Part shown: piece after piece, positions 22,805 to 32,331 of the stretch
How positions within the stretch are numbered: the first letter of the stretch is position 1
How the letters are laid out: every line of letters begins with the position of its first letter
Source of the DNA: Blastocladiella emersonii ATCC 22665
Lineage: Eukaryota; Blastocladiomycota; Blastocladiomycetes; Blastocladiales; Blastocladiaceae
Reading direction: 5' to 3'
Assembly (NCBI GenBank): GCA_025594325.1
Contig: JANHCV010000010.1
Span: 1,054,001-1,118,000 of the forward strand
DNA: 64,000 nucleotides
Made by a program: the position numbers and the translations under genes
Notes under the pieces: generated by a model
What the model was told of the DNA's origin: nothing
The model's input: the letters and a program-made list of their open reading frames with translations, nothing else
The model's database searches: none

Positions 22805-22836
22805 CGAAAGTCGGGCCCGACTTTTCGCAAGGTCTC
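22805..22836 (-). repeat. Right terminal inverted repeat
   Basis: 32 bp. The reverse complement begins GAGACCTTGCGA and contains AAAGTCGGGCCCGACTTT. It differs from the left repeat by one substitution and one missing G. Confidence 0.85.
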
Positions 22837-23229
22837 TAATCGAGTTGCGCAACTCGGGCACGTGTATGCCGGCCCATGCGCGCGAATCTGGTTCAGCGTC
22901 CATGGCTATGATACATTGCTTTAAGTCAAGGTCGATGCGGAGCCCGGGAGGCTCGACTAGCAATCAGGGCGAAACGACGCGAAGCGTTGACCGCGAACCG
23001 GATGGGTCAGCCTTGTTCGCGAGTGCCGAGGCCCGGGAGACGCGTGCCTTGTCTCCCACTCTCCTCGCGTCTGTCCATCTCGCGACAGGACGACAAGGCC
23101 GGATCCTTTTGCATCATACTTCGCATCAAAATCAACCGTATAGCCCAACGAAAGCCGTCTCTTATGGCGACGGATCCTGCCGCAAGTACGACAAGCTGCC
23201 GCCGCGACGCGAATCTGTCTCGCACGGTC

Positions 23230-23548
23230 AACAGGGACGCGTTTTGATGGGCAAACAAATATGCGGGGGGCGCAACTCCGTTTGTCGTGGGTTTATCAAT
23301 GACAAGCAAGTCGAACTGCGCATTCTCGCCAATCGAGTCGAGGACGTTGGCCAGCCCGTTCGTGTCGGGCCCGCGTGCCGTCTCGTAGTCGCCGTTGAGG
23401 TCCGTGTCCTTGGACACGTAGTACTGGCCGTCGTCGGCGTTGCGCACCACGCTCGTGTCCAGGATCCCGTCGCGGTTCGTGTCGAGCTCGCCGGCCACAA
23501 GCTGGCCGTTGCGGTACGTCGTGGTCGCGTCGGCCACGCCATCAAGTC
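23230..23548 (-). pseudogene. Fragment of an EF-hand-like calcium-binding protein
   Basis: A coherent minus-strand frame of about 105 codons begins abruptly at 23548 (DGVADATTTYRNGQLVAGEL) and contains DTNRDGILDTSVV and KDTDLNGDYETARGPDTNG. These are D-x-N-x-D-G loops of the EF-hand, dockerin or thrombospondin-3 calcium-binding type. It continues to about VIDKPTTNGVAPPAYLF near 23230. Beyond that, the frame runs on to 23007 but loses coding character. There is no start codon or signal sequence, and the upstream end abuts the Rua1-like relic on the opposite strand. It is most likely a broken-off piece of a larger secreted or surface gene; a short intact gene starting at the ATG at 23537 is less likely. 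Confidence 0.5.
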
Positions 23549-24360
23549 CGACTACGGTGCGGGCCAGGTCCAGAACACGCCGCCGCGCTCGGCCAACTTC
23601 ACCATCGACGACAAGGACACGAGCGAGGCCGCCGACAAGGACAGCGGCTACGGCTACGAGTTGGCGCCCGCGCCGTTAAGCAGCAGCCGCAAGTCGTCGG
23701 TGCCAGTGGAGATCCCGCCGGCCCACTGGCAGATGCAGCGCGAACTACGAGCGCGTGTATGGGTTCACGTCCAGGAATACGTCGCCAGATCTTGCGCCCA
23801 TGTTCGCTCGCCCGAATCGTGTCGCTACCAGTCGGACTCGCGTCAAGGCGGGCTGGCCCGCCAGCTCGACCCGCAACAGCACAGCCACGCTCGCCAGCCC
23901 AGCTTGCACCGAGACGGCCGTGCCCGCCCGCCGGGTTAGCGTCGCACCTACCAGCCCTACTCGCACTACCACTTCCACCCCCGCCCGCCCGACTCGCTCC
24001 GCCACAACCGGCGCCTCCGCCATCCCGCCTCGCGTCGCGACGGTCTCGCTCGGCCCGCACGAGTCGTACTCGATCTCCGACTTTGACGCGCCAGGTTGAC
24101 CTTCGCGCTGCAGCTCGAACGGACCCCCGCGGACTACTCGGCAGTCGTGGCGGCGCACGCAGCCGCGCCAGCGCCGCGCGACGCGTGCAACGAGGCGTTG
24201 CGGGTCCGCGGGCCCGACGACCTGTACACGCCGCGGTGGGCGCGGGTCGGGCAAGCACAAGGACGCGCTGTGCCGGCTGTGTCCTCTGGTTCCGGGGCAC
24301 TGGGCCAACGCGGGGTGCGCGGCATACTTGACACACGTACATTTTCTTCCTGCGCGTTGA
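23535..24360 (+). pseudogene. Rua1-type transcription regulator relic (C-terminal zinc domain)
   Basis: Four consecutive pieces in changing frames read like one protein. The pieces are GHAIKSDYGAGQVQNTPPRS to HWQMQR (23535-about 23745), YERVYGFTSRNTSPDLAPMF to YSISDFDAP (to about 24098), FALQLERTPADYSAVVAAHA to DDLYTPRWAR (to about 24242), and GSGKHKDALCRLCPLVPGHW to a stop at 24358-24360. The last part matches the fungal Rua1 C-terminal domain pattern (YTPRWVRG.G..K.G.C.LCP...W), a Cys/His zinc-binding module. At least three frame breaks and no start codon make it a decayed copy. The GC-rich Ser/Thr/Ala linker in the second piece is degenerate. Confidence 0.6.
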
Positions 24361-24414
24361 CGGGGTACTGATTCTCCTCATGTCCTCTCTCTCCCTCGCA
24401 CGGCGCATCGATGG

Positions 24415-25758
24415 CTATAGAAACGACGGTGTCTCACTACTCGACTCCAGCCCCATCTTCTTCCCACAACTCTCCTCGGCCTTATGACCACCCAGCGCGC
24501 TGCTCGACCCACCCGCCGCGGCGCGCTTCTTGATCCTCGCCGCCTTCTGCTTGCGCTGATGAAATCTGAGCATCCACTCGAACGACGCCTCGGTGAGCAC
24601 GCTGATCCCCGAAATCAAGCTAAGCACGGCGCTCATGCGGAACGGGACCTCGCCCTGGTACACGGACGCGGCGAGGAACGCGACCCACTCGACCATGATC
24701 AGCGTCGTCAGCAGCTTGAAGGTCGCCGTCAGCGGGTACTTGATCCCGCGCCCGTGCAGCGCGCCGTCGGATGCGGCAGCGCGGCGAGAGAGGCCGCGGA
24801 GGAGGTCGCGGCTCCCCGTGCGATGCACGGGAGATGTGGTGGTGGTGGAGAGTGAGCCTGTGGACCCGAGTTCGGCGGACGCCTTGATACTTCCAGGACC
24901 GGCGCCGGCGGACGCCTTGATATTTCCGGGACCGGCGCCGGCGGGCGAGGCGGGCGGCTCGCTGTCGCGGCGGAACAGGCGCGCAAACAGGTTCCTGCCG
25001 GCAGCGACGACAGGGCTGCCCGGCGGCGGCGGCTGGCCGAGGTTCCCTGAACTCGCCGTGTGTGAATGGAACTCGAGGTCCGTGTCGCCATGCACGACGA
25101 CCGACTCCTTGGCGAACGCGATGCGGAGCGACCACATGGACCCGGCGAGGATCGTCGCGGGCAGCGAGAGGATTGGGTAGACGCACCAGAGCGGGACGAC
25201 CCACGCGTCGAGCCAATCGCGCGACGCCGCGCCCTGGCGGTGCAGGGAGACGAGCGAGATCAGGGTACCGGCCTCGTTGAGGACCAGCGTCACACCGCAC
25301 ACGACGTTGATGGCGCGCATGAACCGGCGGCGCCACGTCGGGTTCAGAACGACGAGGACCGACACGCGGCGCCCGACGCAGTGCGTCAGGATCGACCCGA
25401 TCGGGATAAATGTCACGAGCTTGATCCCGTTGAAGGCGAGGAAGTTGGCGGTGCCCGAGAGCCACACGTGCGACAGCATCGCTGGGTTGTTGATGGCGTC
25501 GGCCGTCAGGAGCACCGAGCATAGCAGCAGCAGGGCCAGGCGGACGTGGACGACGGTGCCGCGGCGGCGGCCGCGACCCGTTGGCCCCGTGGGCGGCGAA
25601 GAAGCGGCGGTTGCATCGCGTTCAAACAATCGTGGGAAGGTGCGCGGCAAGATGATCGCGATGCCCGTGAGCGCGACGACGAGCGAGAGGCTGAAGATCG
25701 CGATGCTGTTGCGGGCGACGACGGGGTCGATGGCGGGCGGCGGTGCATCTGCGTTCAT
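24415..25758 (-). CDS. Seven-helix membrane protein, unknown function
   Basis: Single exon, 447 residues, from the ATG at 25758. The N-terminus is short and acidic (MNADAPPPAIDPVVARNSI), followed by about seven hydrophobic segments: IAIFSLSLVVALTGIAIILP, LALLLLCSVLL, GTANFLAFNGIKLVTFIPIG, AINVVCGVTLVLNEAGTLIS, VVPLWCVYPILSLPATILAG, then after a long loop LLTTLIMVEWVAFLAASVY and MSAVLSLISGISVLTEASF. The loop between segments 5 and 6 (about 115 residues) is Ser/Pro/Gly-rich and contains two tandem copies of AGAGPG.IKASA, a short internal duplication. The C-terminal tail is basic then Ser/Gly-rich, as in signalling receptors. The family is not recognised. It is a clear paralogue of the interrupted gene at 21011-22903, and this copy is intact. 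Confidence 0.82.
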   Translation of the reverse strand: MNADAPPPAIDPVVARNSIAIFSLSLVVALTGIAIILPRTFPRLFERDATAASSPPTGPTGRGRRRGTVVHVRLALLLLCSVLLTADAINNPAMLSHVWLSGTANFLAFNGIKLVTFIPIGSILTHCVGRRVSVLVVLNPTWRRRFMRAINVVCGVTLVLNEAGTLISLVSLHRQGAASRDWLDAWVVPLWCVYPILSLPATILAGSMWSLRIAFAKESVVVHGDTDLEFHSHTASSGNLGQPPPPGSPVVAAGRNLFARLFRRDSEPPASPAGAGPGNIKASAGAGPGSIKASAELGSTGSLSTTTTSPVHRTGSRDLLRGLSRRAAASDGALHGRGIKYPLTATFKLLTTLIMVEWVAFLAASVYQGEVPFRMSAVLSLISGISVLTEASFEWMLRFHQRKQKAARIKKRAAAGGSSSALGGHKAEESCGKKMGLESSSETPSFL

Positions 25759-26028
25759 GGCGTGTTGCAGGTAGGTGGTTCACCGATCAGTTTTCGGGTT
25801 AGCGCATCTCAAGCCATGCGGGAGGTGGCGCGACGCGTTTCAAAGTGCGTGCGAGACATCACGTGCGGGGCTGCAGCCCCGCTGCTCCATTCGCCGATCC
25901 CTTTGTCCTCGCCCTCGCTCCCAAATTAATCACCCGCATCTCGCAACGTATCGCTTAATACCCCCCGACGACTCGGCGCAACGGGCTCATCATCCCATAG
26001 ACTTGCTTGCACACATATCCCACCCCTC

Positions 26029-27259
26029 ATGGCATCAACATCCTCACCGACGGGCCTGCTCGCACACCTCTTCCACCCGGTTGACCGGAAACGAAGCTCA
26101 ACATCCGCCGCTTCACCGTCGCCGTGGCCCGCGCTCCTCGGCACCGCGTCGCTGCTGCAGGCGCTGTTTGTGTTCACGCTCGAGGCGACGGTCGCGTTCC
26201 TGCTGATCCCGCGGCTGTCGCCGTCGGGGAGCGGGTCAGCGACCACGTCGCTCGCGGGCGAACCCGCGCCGCCGTTCAACGTGCGCATGCGCGGCGTGCC
26301 CGTGTACGCGGCGCTGTTCGCGTGCGCGCAGCTGTACTCGGTGTTTCTTTCCTTCAACGCGGTACGCCTAACCACCCACCGTACGCGGCAAGGCCCACAC
26401 ACTCATCCCCCCCTCGTCTAGACGGCGCGCGAGAACTCGATCCAGCTCATCGCGCTGGTCCTGCTGAACCTGTGTACGGTCGGGTACGCCGGGTTCCAGT
26501 CGGTGACGCAGCTGACGCAGCTGGAGCTCGAGCTGCTGATGCGTCCGCCGTGGTCGACCTCGGCCGCCGCGGGTCTGTCGCGGCTGCAGATTGACCTGGT
26601 GCTCGGGATTGCGTGGGCGATGCCCGTGCTCACGGCGTTTTTCGCCGCCGTCACCGCGGTCCTCGCGCTCCGCCTGTACCGCGAGTTCGGGTTCGCCGTG
26701 TACAAGAAGATTGGCGCGGACCGCGCGGTTCAGGACATGTACCGCGTGTACCTGGTGCTGGTGACGGTCGTGAAGCTGGACTTGTTCTTCGCGTTCACGT
26801 TCGCGGTGCAGTACCTCGCGCTCGTGATGCAGGTCGACCTCGTCGATACGCCCGTCACGGTCGCGGCGCTGCTCGGGATGGCCGGGCTGACATGGCTGAT
26901 CCCGTACTCGGTACGCCCCACTCTGTCCCTCCCTCCCCCTCTTCCACCACCACTAACGACCCGCGTAGATCCGCCGCGAACACCGCGGCCTCGTCCTCCT
27001 CTCCCTCCTCGGCCTCGCCGCCGTGGCCGCGGGTCTGGGCTACCGTCTCGTGTACATTGTCGAGCACCGACGTTCGCCCGCGTTCCAGGGGATCCACCGG
27101 TTCCTGACCTTCTTCGCGGGCCTGTCGCTCGCCATGCTGGTGGTCACGGCGGGCCTGATGGTGCAGTGCATGGGCTCGTTCGGGTTCGGGCTGCGTGGCG
27201 CGTTCGAGGCGCTCGAGGCCGCGGCCAAGGGCGGGGACAAGGACTCGGACGACGTGTAA
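26029..27259 (+). CDS. UPF0658-type Golgi membrane protein
   Basis: Exons 26029-26361, 26422-26910 and 26969-27259 encode 370 residues. Both donors are GTACGC; the acceptors are CTAG and GTAG with CTAACC/CTAACG branch-like sites. The protein has about seven hydrophobic segments. Diagnostic pieces are FLSFNAVTARENSIQLIALV, ALRLYREFGFAVYKKIGADR, then MYRVYLVLVTVVKLDLFFAF. These follow the pattern of the fungal UPF0658 Golgi apparatus membrane proteins known from S. pombe, whose biochemical role is unknown. The frame-preserving introns lie next to membrane segments. It begins 270 bp from the divergent seven-helix gene at 24415-25758, so the two may share a promoter. Confidence 0.85.
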
Positions 27260-27375
27260 ATAGAAATCGTTTTGCATTCTCCGTTCTTCGCGTTCGTTCC
27301 GCTTTGAGGTGTGGGGTTAGGGAAACGTATATGGTGGTTGGGTTGGGGTAGAGACATCATCAAACAACGATCAAC

Positions 27376-29413
27376 TTAGTAGACGCGCTTGGCGGGGGGC
27401 ACGGGCTTGCACTCGTTGGCGTCGAGCGTAGTCTCGACGACGGCGCGGTACTTGAGCTTGGTCTCGCGGGTCACCTCGTCGTGGTACGAGAGCGTGTGCT
27501 TCATCCACTCGTCGTCGTTGCGGTCCTTGAAGTCCTCGCGGGCGTGCGCGCCGCGCGACTCCTTGCGGGCCGCCGCCGAGTACATGGTCTGGACCGCGTT
27601 CGTGAGGAGGTTCTGCAGCTCGAGCGTCTCGACGAGGTCCGTGTTCCAGATCAGGCCCGTGTCGGTGACGTTCACGTCCGAGAAGGACTTGACGACCTCG
27701 TCGATCTTCTCGACACCCTCGTCGAGCGACTCCTGGGTGCGGAAGACCGCGGCGTCGCGCTGCATCGTCTTCTGCATGTTGAGGCGGATGGCGGCCGTCG
27801 ACAGCGCGCCCTTGGCGTTGCGCAGCTTGTCGAGGTTCTTGAGCGACTCGAGGCCGGCGTCCTTGGCGATGGGCGCGTGCGGCGTGTTGGGCTTGAGCGT
27901 CTCGGCAATGTGCAGGGCGCACGCGCGGCCGAACACGACAATGTCGAGCAGCGAGTTGGCGCCGAGGCGGTTGGCGCCGTGCACCGAGACACAGGCGGCC
28001 TCGCCCGCCGCGTACAGGCCGGGGACGACCACGTCGTTGCCGTTCTCGTCGACCTTGATCACCTCGCCCGTGTACTTGGTCGGGATGCCGCCCATGTTGT
28101 AGTGGACGGTCGGGATGACGGGGATGGGCTCCTTGGTCACGTCGACACCCGCAAAGATGGCGGCCGTCTCCGAGATCCCGGGGAGGCGCTCGCGGAGGAT
28201 CTCCTTGGGCAGGTGCGACAGCTGGAGGTGGCAGTGGTCGGCCTCGGGCCCGACACCGCGGCCGGCGCGGATCTCCATGGTCATGGACCGCGACACGACG
28301 TCGCGCGAGGCGAGGTCCTTGGCGGTGGGCGCGTAGCGGGACATGAAGGGCTCGCCCTTGGAGTTGAGCAGGATACCGCCCTCGCCGCGGGCGCCCTCGG
28401 TGATGAGGCAGCCGGACCCGTAGATGCCCGTCGGGTGGAACTGGACAAACTCGAGGTCCTGGAGCGGCAGCCCGGCGCGCGCGACCATGGCGTTGCCGTC
28501 GCCCGTGCACGTGTGGGCCGAGGTGCACGAGAAGTAGGCGCGGCCGTAGCCGCCCGTGGCGAGCACCGTCTTGTGCGAGAAGAAGCGGTGGATCGAGCCG
28601 TCCTCCATGCACAGGGCCGTGACACCACGGCACGCGCCCGACTCGTCCATGATCAGGTCCAGGGCAAAGTACTCGATGAAGTAGTTGGTGTTGTAGCGGA
28701 GCGACTGCCCGTACAGCGTGTGCAGGATGGCGTGGCCCGTGCGGTCGGCGACGGCGGCGCAGCGGTACGCCTGCCCACCCTTGCCGTACTCGAGCGACTG
28801 CCCGCCAAAGGCGCGCTGGTAGATCTTGCCCTCCTTGGTGCGCGAGAAGGGGACGCCGTACTGCTCGAGCTCGATGACGGTGCGGGGCGCCTCCTTGCAC
28901 ATGTAGTGGATGGCGTCCTGGTCGCCGAGCCAGTCGGACCCCTTGACCGTGTCGTACATGTGCCAGCGCCAGTCGTCCTTGGTCATGTTGCCGAGCGCCG
29001 CGTTGATGCCGCCCTGCGCGGCGACCGTGTGCGAGCGCGTCGGGAACAGCTTGGAGATGCACGCCACGTTGAGGCCGGCCTCGGCGAGACCGAAGGCGGC
29101 GCGCAGACCGGAACCGCCGGCGCCCACGACGATGGCGTCGTAGTGGTGGTCGACGACCTGGTAGGGCAGCGTCGAGGTCGGCGTGTTGTTGTCGACCTTG
29201 ATCTCGGCGTGCTTGGCACGCATCGGCTCCGAGGCAATGACCTGGGCGCGGACGGCCGTCGAGGAGAAGGCGCGGGCGCCTGGACGATACGATGAAGGGG
29301 AGGGTTCGGGGTCAGCGGGGGTGGCGGTGCCGCTGAGGGTCGCAGGAGCGCGTACCGAGGCGCGGCGTGACGCGGGCCGCGGCGGCGACGGCCAGAGTAC
29401 GGATGGCACTCAT
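27376..29413 (-). CDS. SDH1/SDHA: Succinate dehydrogenase flavoprotein subunit (complex II)
   Basis: Oxidises succinate to fumarate in the mitochondrial matrix face of complex II and passes electrons to the iron-sulfur subunit. Exon 1 is 29413-29356 and exon 2 is 29279-27376 (intron donor GTACGC, acceptor CCAG), giving 653 residues. Exon 1 encodes [20 protein letters not shown], and joining it to [12 protein letters not shown] makes an Arg/Ala/Ser-rich mitochondrial presequence. Domains: dinucleotide-binding [20 protein letters not shown], the covalent-FAD histidine motif [16 protein letters not shown], substrate-site sequence [14 protein letters not shown], and the C-terminal RETKLKYR region. 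The length and motifs fit the family closely. The long reverse-frame reading over this region is a GC-bias shadow. Confidence 0.97.
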
Positions 29414-30378
29414 GGTGGTGGTTGGTTTACAGTGTAGGGAAGAGCTAGTGGTATACAGAGAGGCGTGAGCGATCCAGGCCCACCAGCGGCGCGCGGGGCA
29501 GCACGGTATTCATACGCTGGCACGCTCGGAGTGCACTGCGCCAAGAGAGGGGAGGCGATCGGGCAGCGAAGGCGTCGTCGGCGAGCAGGCGGGAGCGCGA
29601 AGGCGATGGCGGGCCTCTTACGATCGGGCAGACCGAATATCTCGTGTTGACCCCGCCCGCACGTGCGGCGCCCGCCCGGCCATCGCCGAAGGGTATCGGG
29701 ATAGCCCCCGCGGGTGACATCACCGTATGCGGATAGCGTGAGCGCACGCGACGCGGGGCGCGCCACCGCCTTTTGGCTTCCCTCGCCGCGGGCGGCCGTG
29801 GCGGCGCTCGGCGACTTCTGCACAGCGCAGCGCTTGCCCGCACCTTGGTGCCCGCCGCCCTCCCCTCGACCCGCGCCCGCTCCCGCTGCCACGACGGAAT
29901 CGACTTGGCTGGCTGTCGTCGTCCAGCCCACGGATCTGCTGCTGCTGCCCGCTGTTAGTGCTGCTTGTCACGCCGCACGCACGACGCGAGTACCCCGAGA
30001 GAGCACCTCGCTGCCCTCGACCCCGACTCGCACCCGCTGCACTCGACGCTCGCACGCTCGCCGGCTCCGCCACTGCGCCTGCCGACCGACCCGCCGACCG
30101 ACCCGCCCGCCGACCGACGCGTGTGCCATCCGCTCGGCTTGACGACGCCCGACCGCCGGATCACCCCGTCCGTCCGTGCTCGCGCTTCTGATTCCGGTCC
30201 TGCTCGTGCGCTACGCCGCTGCTCGCCCTCGTCGCCCGATCACTCCGCGGTCCCGCCGGCCTTCTGCATCCTCGCCGCCGCTGCCCGCACGCACTTGATC
30301 CGTCAGCGCCACCGCCACGACGACGCCCAACCGCCGCCCATCCCGTCTCCGCGCACCACCACCACCACCGCCACGACC
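29414..30378. promoter_or_regulatory. Divergent promoter between SDHA and SRPK genes
   Basis: 965 bp with no supported gene. The SRPK-proximal half (29960-30370) is very pyrimidine-rich on the plus strand and is probably a long leader. Short frames here have no coding character. Confidence 0.5.
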
Positions 30379-32331
30379 ATGTCCTCGCAGGCCGCCATCC
30401 AGCGCGCCAAGGACGCGGCCAAGAAGAAGGGCATTGCCGCCTCCAAGCCCGCCAAGAACGACGTGCGGTACGCTCCCCCCACCCGTCCCTGATGCCTCAA
30501 CTCGTGCACTGACTCGATCACCGTCCGTCTAGACCCGCCTCGGACCCGTCCTCGGGCGGCAAAAAGGCCAACGGCGGCGCCGCCCCGAGCAAGCAGCACA
30601 ACGACTCGGACGTGACGCTCGCCGGCCTCTCTGGTGCCGCGGGCGCCGACGAGGAGTACTCGGAGGGCACGGCCTACTCGGACGAGGAGGAGGACGCCGA
30701 GGACTACTGCGAGGGCGGCTACCACCCGGTCGCCATCGGCGACGCCTTCAAGCAGGGCCGGTACACGGTGCTGCGCAAGCTCGGGTGGGGCCACTTCTCG
30801 ACCGTGTGGCTGTGCCGCGACAACGCCCAGTACCGGTACGTGGCCCTCAAGATCGTCAAGTCGGCCCCGCACTACACGGAGACGGCGCTCGACGAGATCC
30901 AGCTCCTGCAGCGCGTCGTCGCCGCCGACCCAACCCACCCGGGTCGCAAGTTCGTCGTCGAGCTCTACGACAACTTCATGCACACGGGCCCGCACGGGAA
31001 ACACGTCTGCATGGTCTTCGAGGTGCTCGGCGAGAACCTCCTCTCCCTGATCCGCCGGTACCGCCACCAGGGCATCCCCGCCCACCTCGTTAAGCAGATC
31101 GCCGCCCAGGTCCTGTGCGGCCTCGACTACCTGCACTCCAAGTGCGCCATCATCCACACGGACCTCAAGCCCGAGAACGTGCTCGTCGTCGTCGACGTCG
31201 ACCAGGTCGCCCGCGACCTCGGCCTCGAGTCCGAGTCGTCCATGAAGAGTAGGTTGCTCGAGCGCTCCCTCAGTGACGTGACGCTGGCCGAGGCGGACGC
31301 CGCGTCCGAGTCGCTCGCCGCTGCGGCCGCCGCTACTGCCGCGGCTGCGGCTGCTGGTGCACCGCCCGCGCCGCTGCCCGCCTCGCCAGCGTCCACGGCC
31401 ACGCCGTCCTTTCCCCCTACCCTCCCCACTGCATCCGGTTCGTCTCCTCTCGTCTCGTCCGTGCAGGCCTCGCCAACACCAGTGGCCCCGCCGCGTTCTT
31501 CCTCTCCTCCAGGATCCCTTACCACCGCTGCTGCTGCCGCCCATGCAGGTGATGCGCTGAGCAAGTCCGCAACCGCAGAAGGAGAACAAGATCCCGCGAC
31601 TCAGACGCCACCGCGGCCCGTCGAGCGCAAGCGGTCGTACGCGGCGCGGTCCACGTCCGGGTTCATTGACGTCAAGATCGCCGACCTCGGCAACGCGTGC
31701 TGGGTCGACCACCACTTCACCAACGACATCCAGACGCGCCAGTACCGGTGCCCCGAGGTCATTCTGGGCGCGCCGTGGGGCGCTTCGGCCGACATGTGGT
31801 CCATGGGGTGCATGCTGTTCGAGCTCATCACCGGCGACTACATGTTCGACCCGCAGGCCGGCGAGCGGTTTACCAAGGACGACGGTACGGGTTTTTGGTG
31901 CTTGGACGCGGTGGACCGAGCGACTCACCACCACTCCGCCGTTTGTAGACCACATTGCGCAGATCATCGAGCTGATCGGCCCGTTCCCAAGGCACCTGGC
32001 GCTGCGCGGCAAGTACTCGAACGAGCTGTTCACGCGGCGCGGCGAGCTGCGCAACATCCACCGGCTCAAGATGTGGCCGCTGCCCGCCGTGCTCTACGAC
32101 AAGTACCACTTCTCCAAGGCCGACGCCGAGACCCTCGCGTCCTTCCTGCTCCCCATGATCGACATTGACCCGGAGCGCCGCATCGGGCCCGCCGCCTCGT
32201 TCAAGCACCGGTACCTCGACGGGTTCCGGACAGGCGAGCGCGAGTGCGACCAGCCCGACGCTGCGGGCGCTGGCCCGGGTTCGGGCGAGGCCGACGACGA
32301 TGTCGTCAAGGTCCCTGGCAACAAGATCTAG
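30379..32331 (+). CDS. SRPK: SR-protein kinase (SRPK/Sky1 family)
   Basis: Phosphorylates Arg-Ser repeats of splicing and mRNA-export factors. Exons 30379-30467, 30533-31884 and 31949-32331 give 607 residues. The kinase opens with the signature CEGGYHPVAIGDAFKQGRYT and VLRKLGWGHFSTVWLCRD (Gly loop about residue 114), then VALKIVK. The catalytic loop HTDLKPEN is at about 240. As in all SRPKs the kinase domain is split by a spacer, here about 150 residues (roughly 254-405), rich in Ala/Pro/Ser and of low complexity. The second half starts IADLGNACWVDHHFTNDIQT and RQYRCPEVI, with DMWSMGCMLFELITGDYMFD. The C-terminus has the usual SFLLPMIDIDPERR region. Donors are GTACGC and GTACGG. Confidence 0.95.

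Larger units (their letters stand above)
22209..22836. mobile_element. Non-autonomous TIR element (MITE-like) with TA target duplication
   Basis: The ends are 32-33 bp imperfect terminal inverted repeats starting GAGACCTTGCG, then AAAGTCGGG (one extra G in the left copy) and CCCGACTTTCG, with one mismatch and one indel between ends. The element is flanked by TA on both sides (22207-22208 and 22837-22838), the target duplication typical of Tc1/mariner-like insertions. It is 628 bp with no transposase-like frame. Further AAAAGTCGGG words occur inside at about 22712 and 22731. It interrupts the seven-helix gene inside codon 22, and precise excision restores the reading frame and similarity to the paralogue, which fixes both boundaries. 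Confidence 0.8.
21011..22903 (-). pseudogene. Seven-helix membrane protein, split by a TIR element
   Basis: Paralogue of the gene at 24415-25758. The real start is the ATG at 22903 (MDAEPDSRAWAGIHVPELRN, then SI), matching the paralogue start MNADAPPPAIDPVVARNSI. After codon 22 the frame runs into a 628-bp element (22209-22836) that brings a stop at 22661. The rest resumes at IAVYAVSLLVNLATIDTVLP and ends at 21011. Removing the element and one TA copy leaves an unbroken 420-residue frame with about seven hydrophobic segments, a Ser-rich cytoplasmic-type loop between helices 5 and 6, and PLTASFRWLTLALIMLWTTF near the end. The longer computed frame beginning at 22516 reads from inside the element and is not a natural start. 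Function is unknown; the topology resembles a receptor or sensor. Confidence 0.8.

Noticed and set aside
22272-23939. 555-codon plus-strand frame
   Set aside because: It crosses the TIR element and the antisense of the EF-hand fragment; only the last piece (Rua1-like) has coding character.
27371-29295. Long alternative frames over SDHA on both strands
   Set aside because: Shadows of the SDHA codons; no conserved motif.
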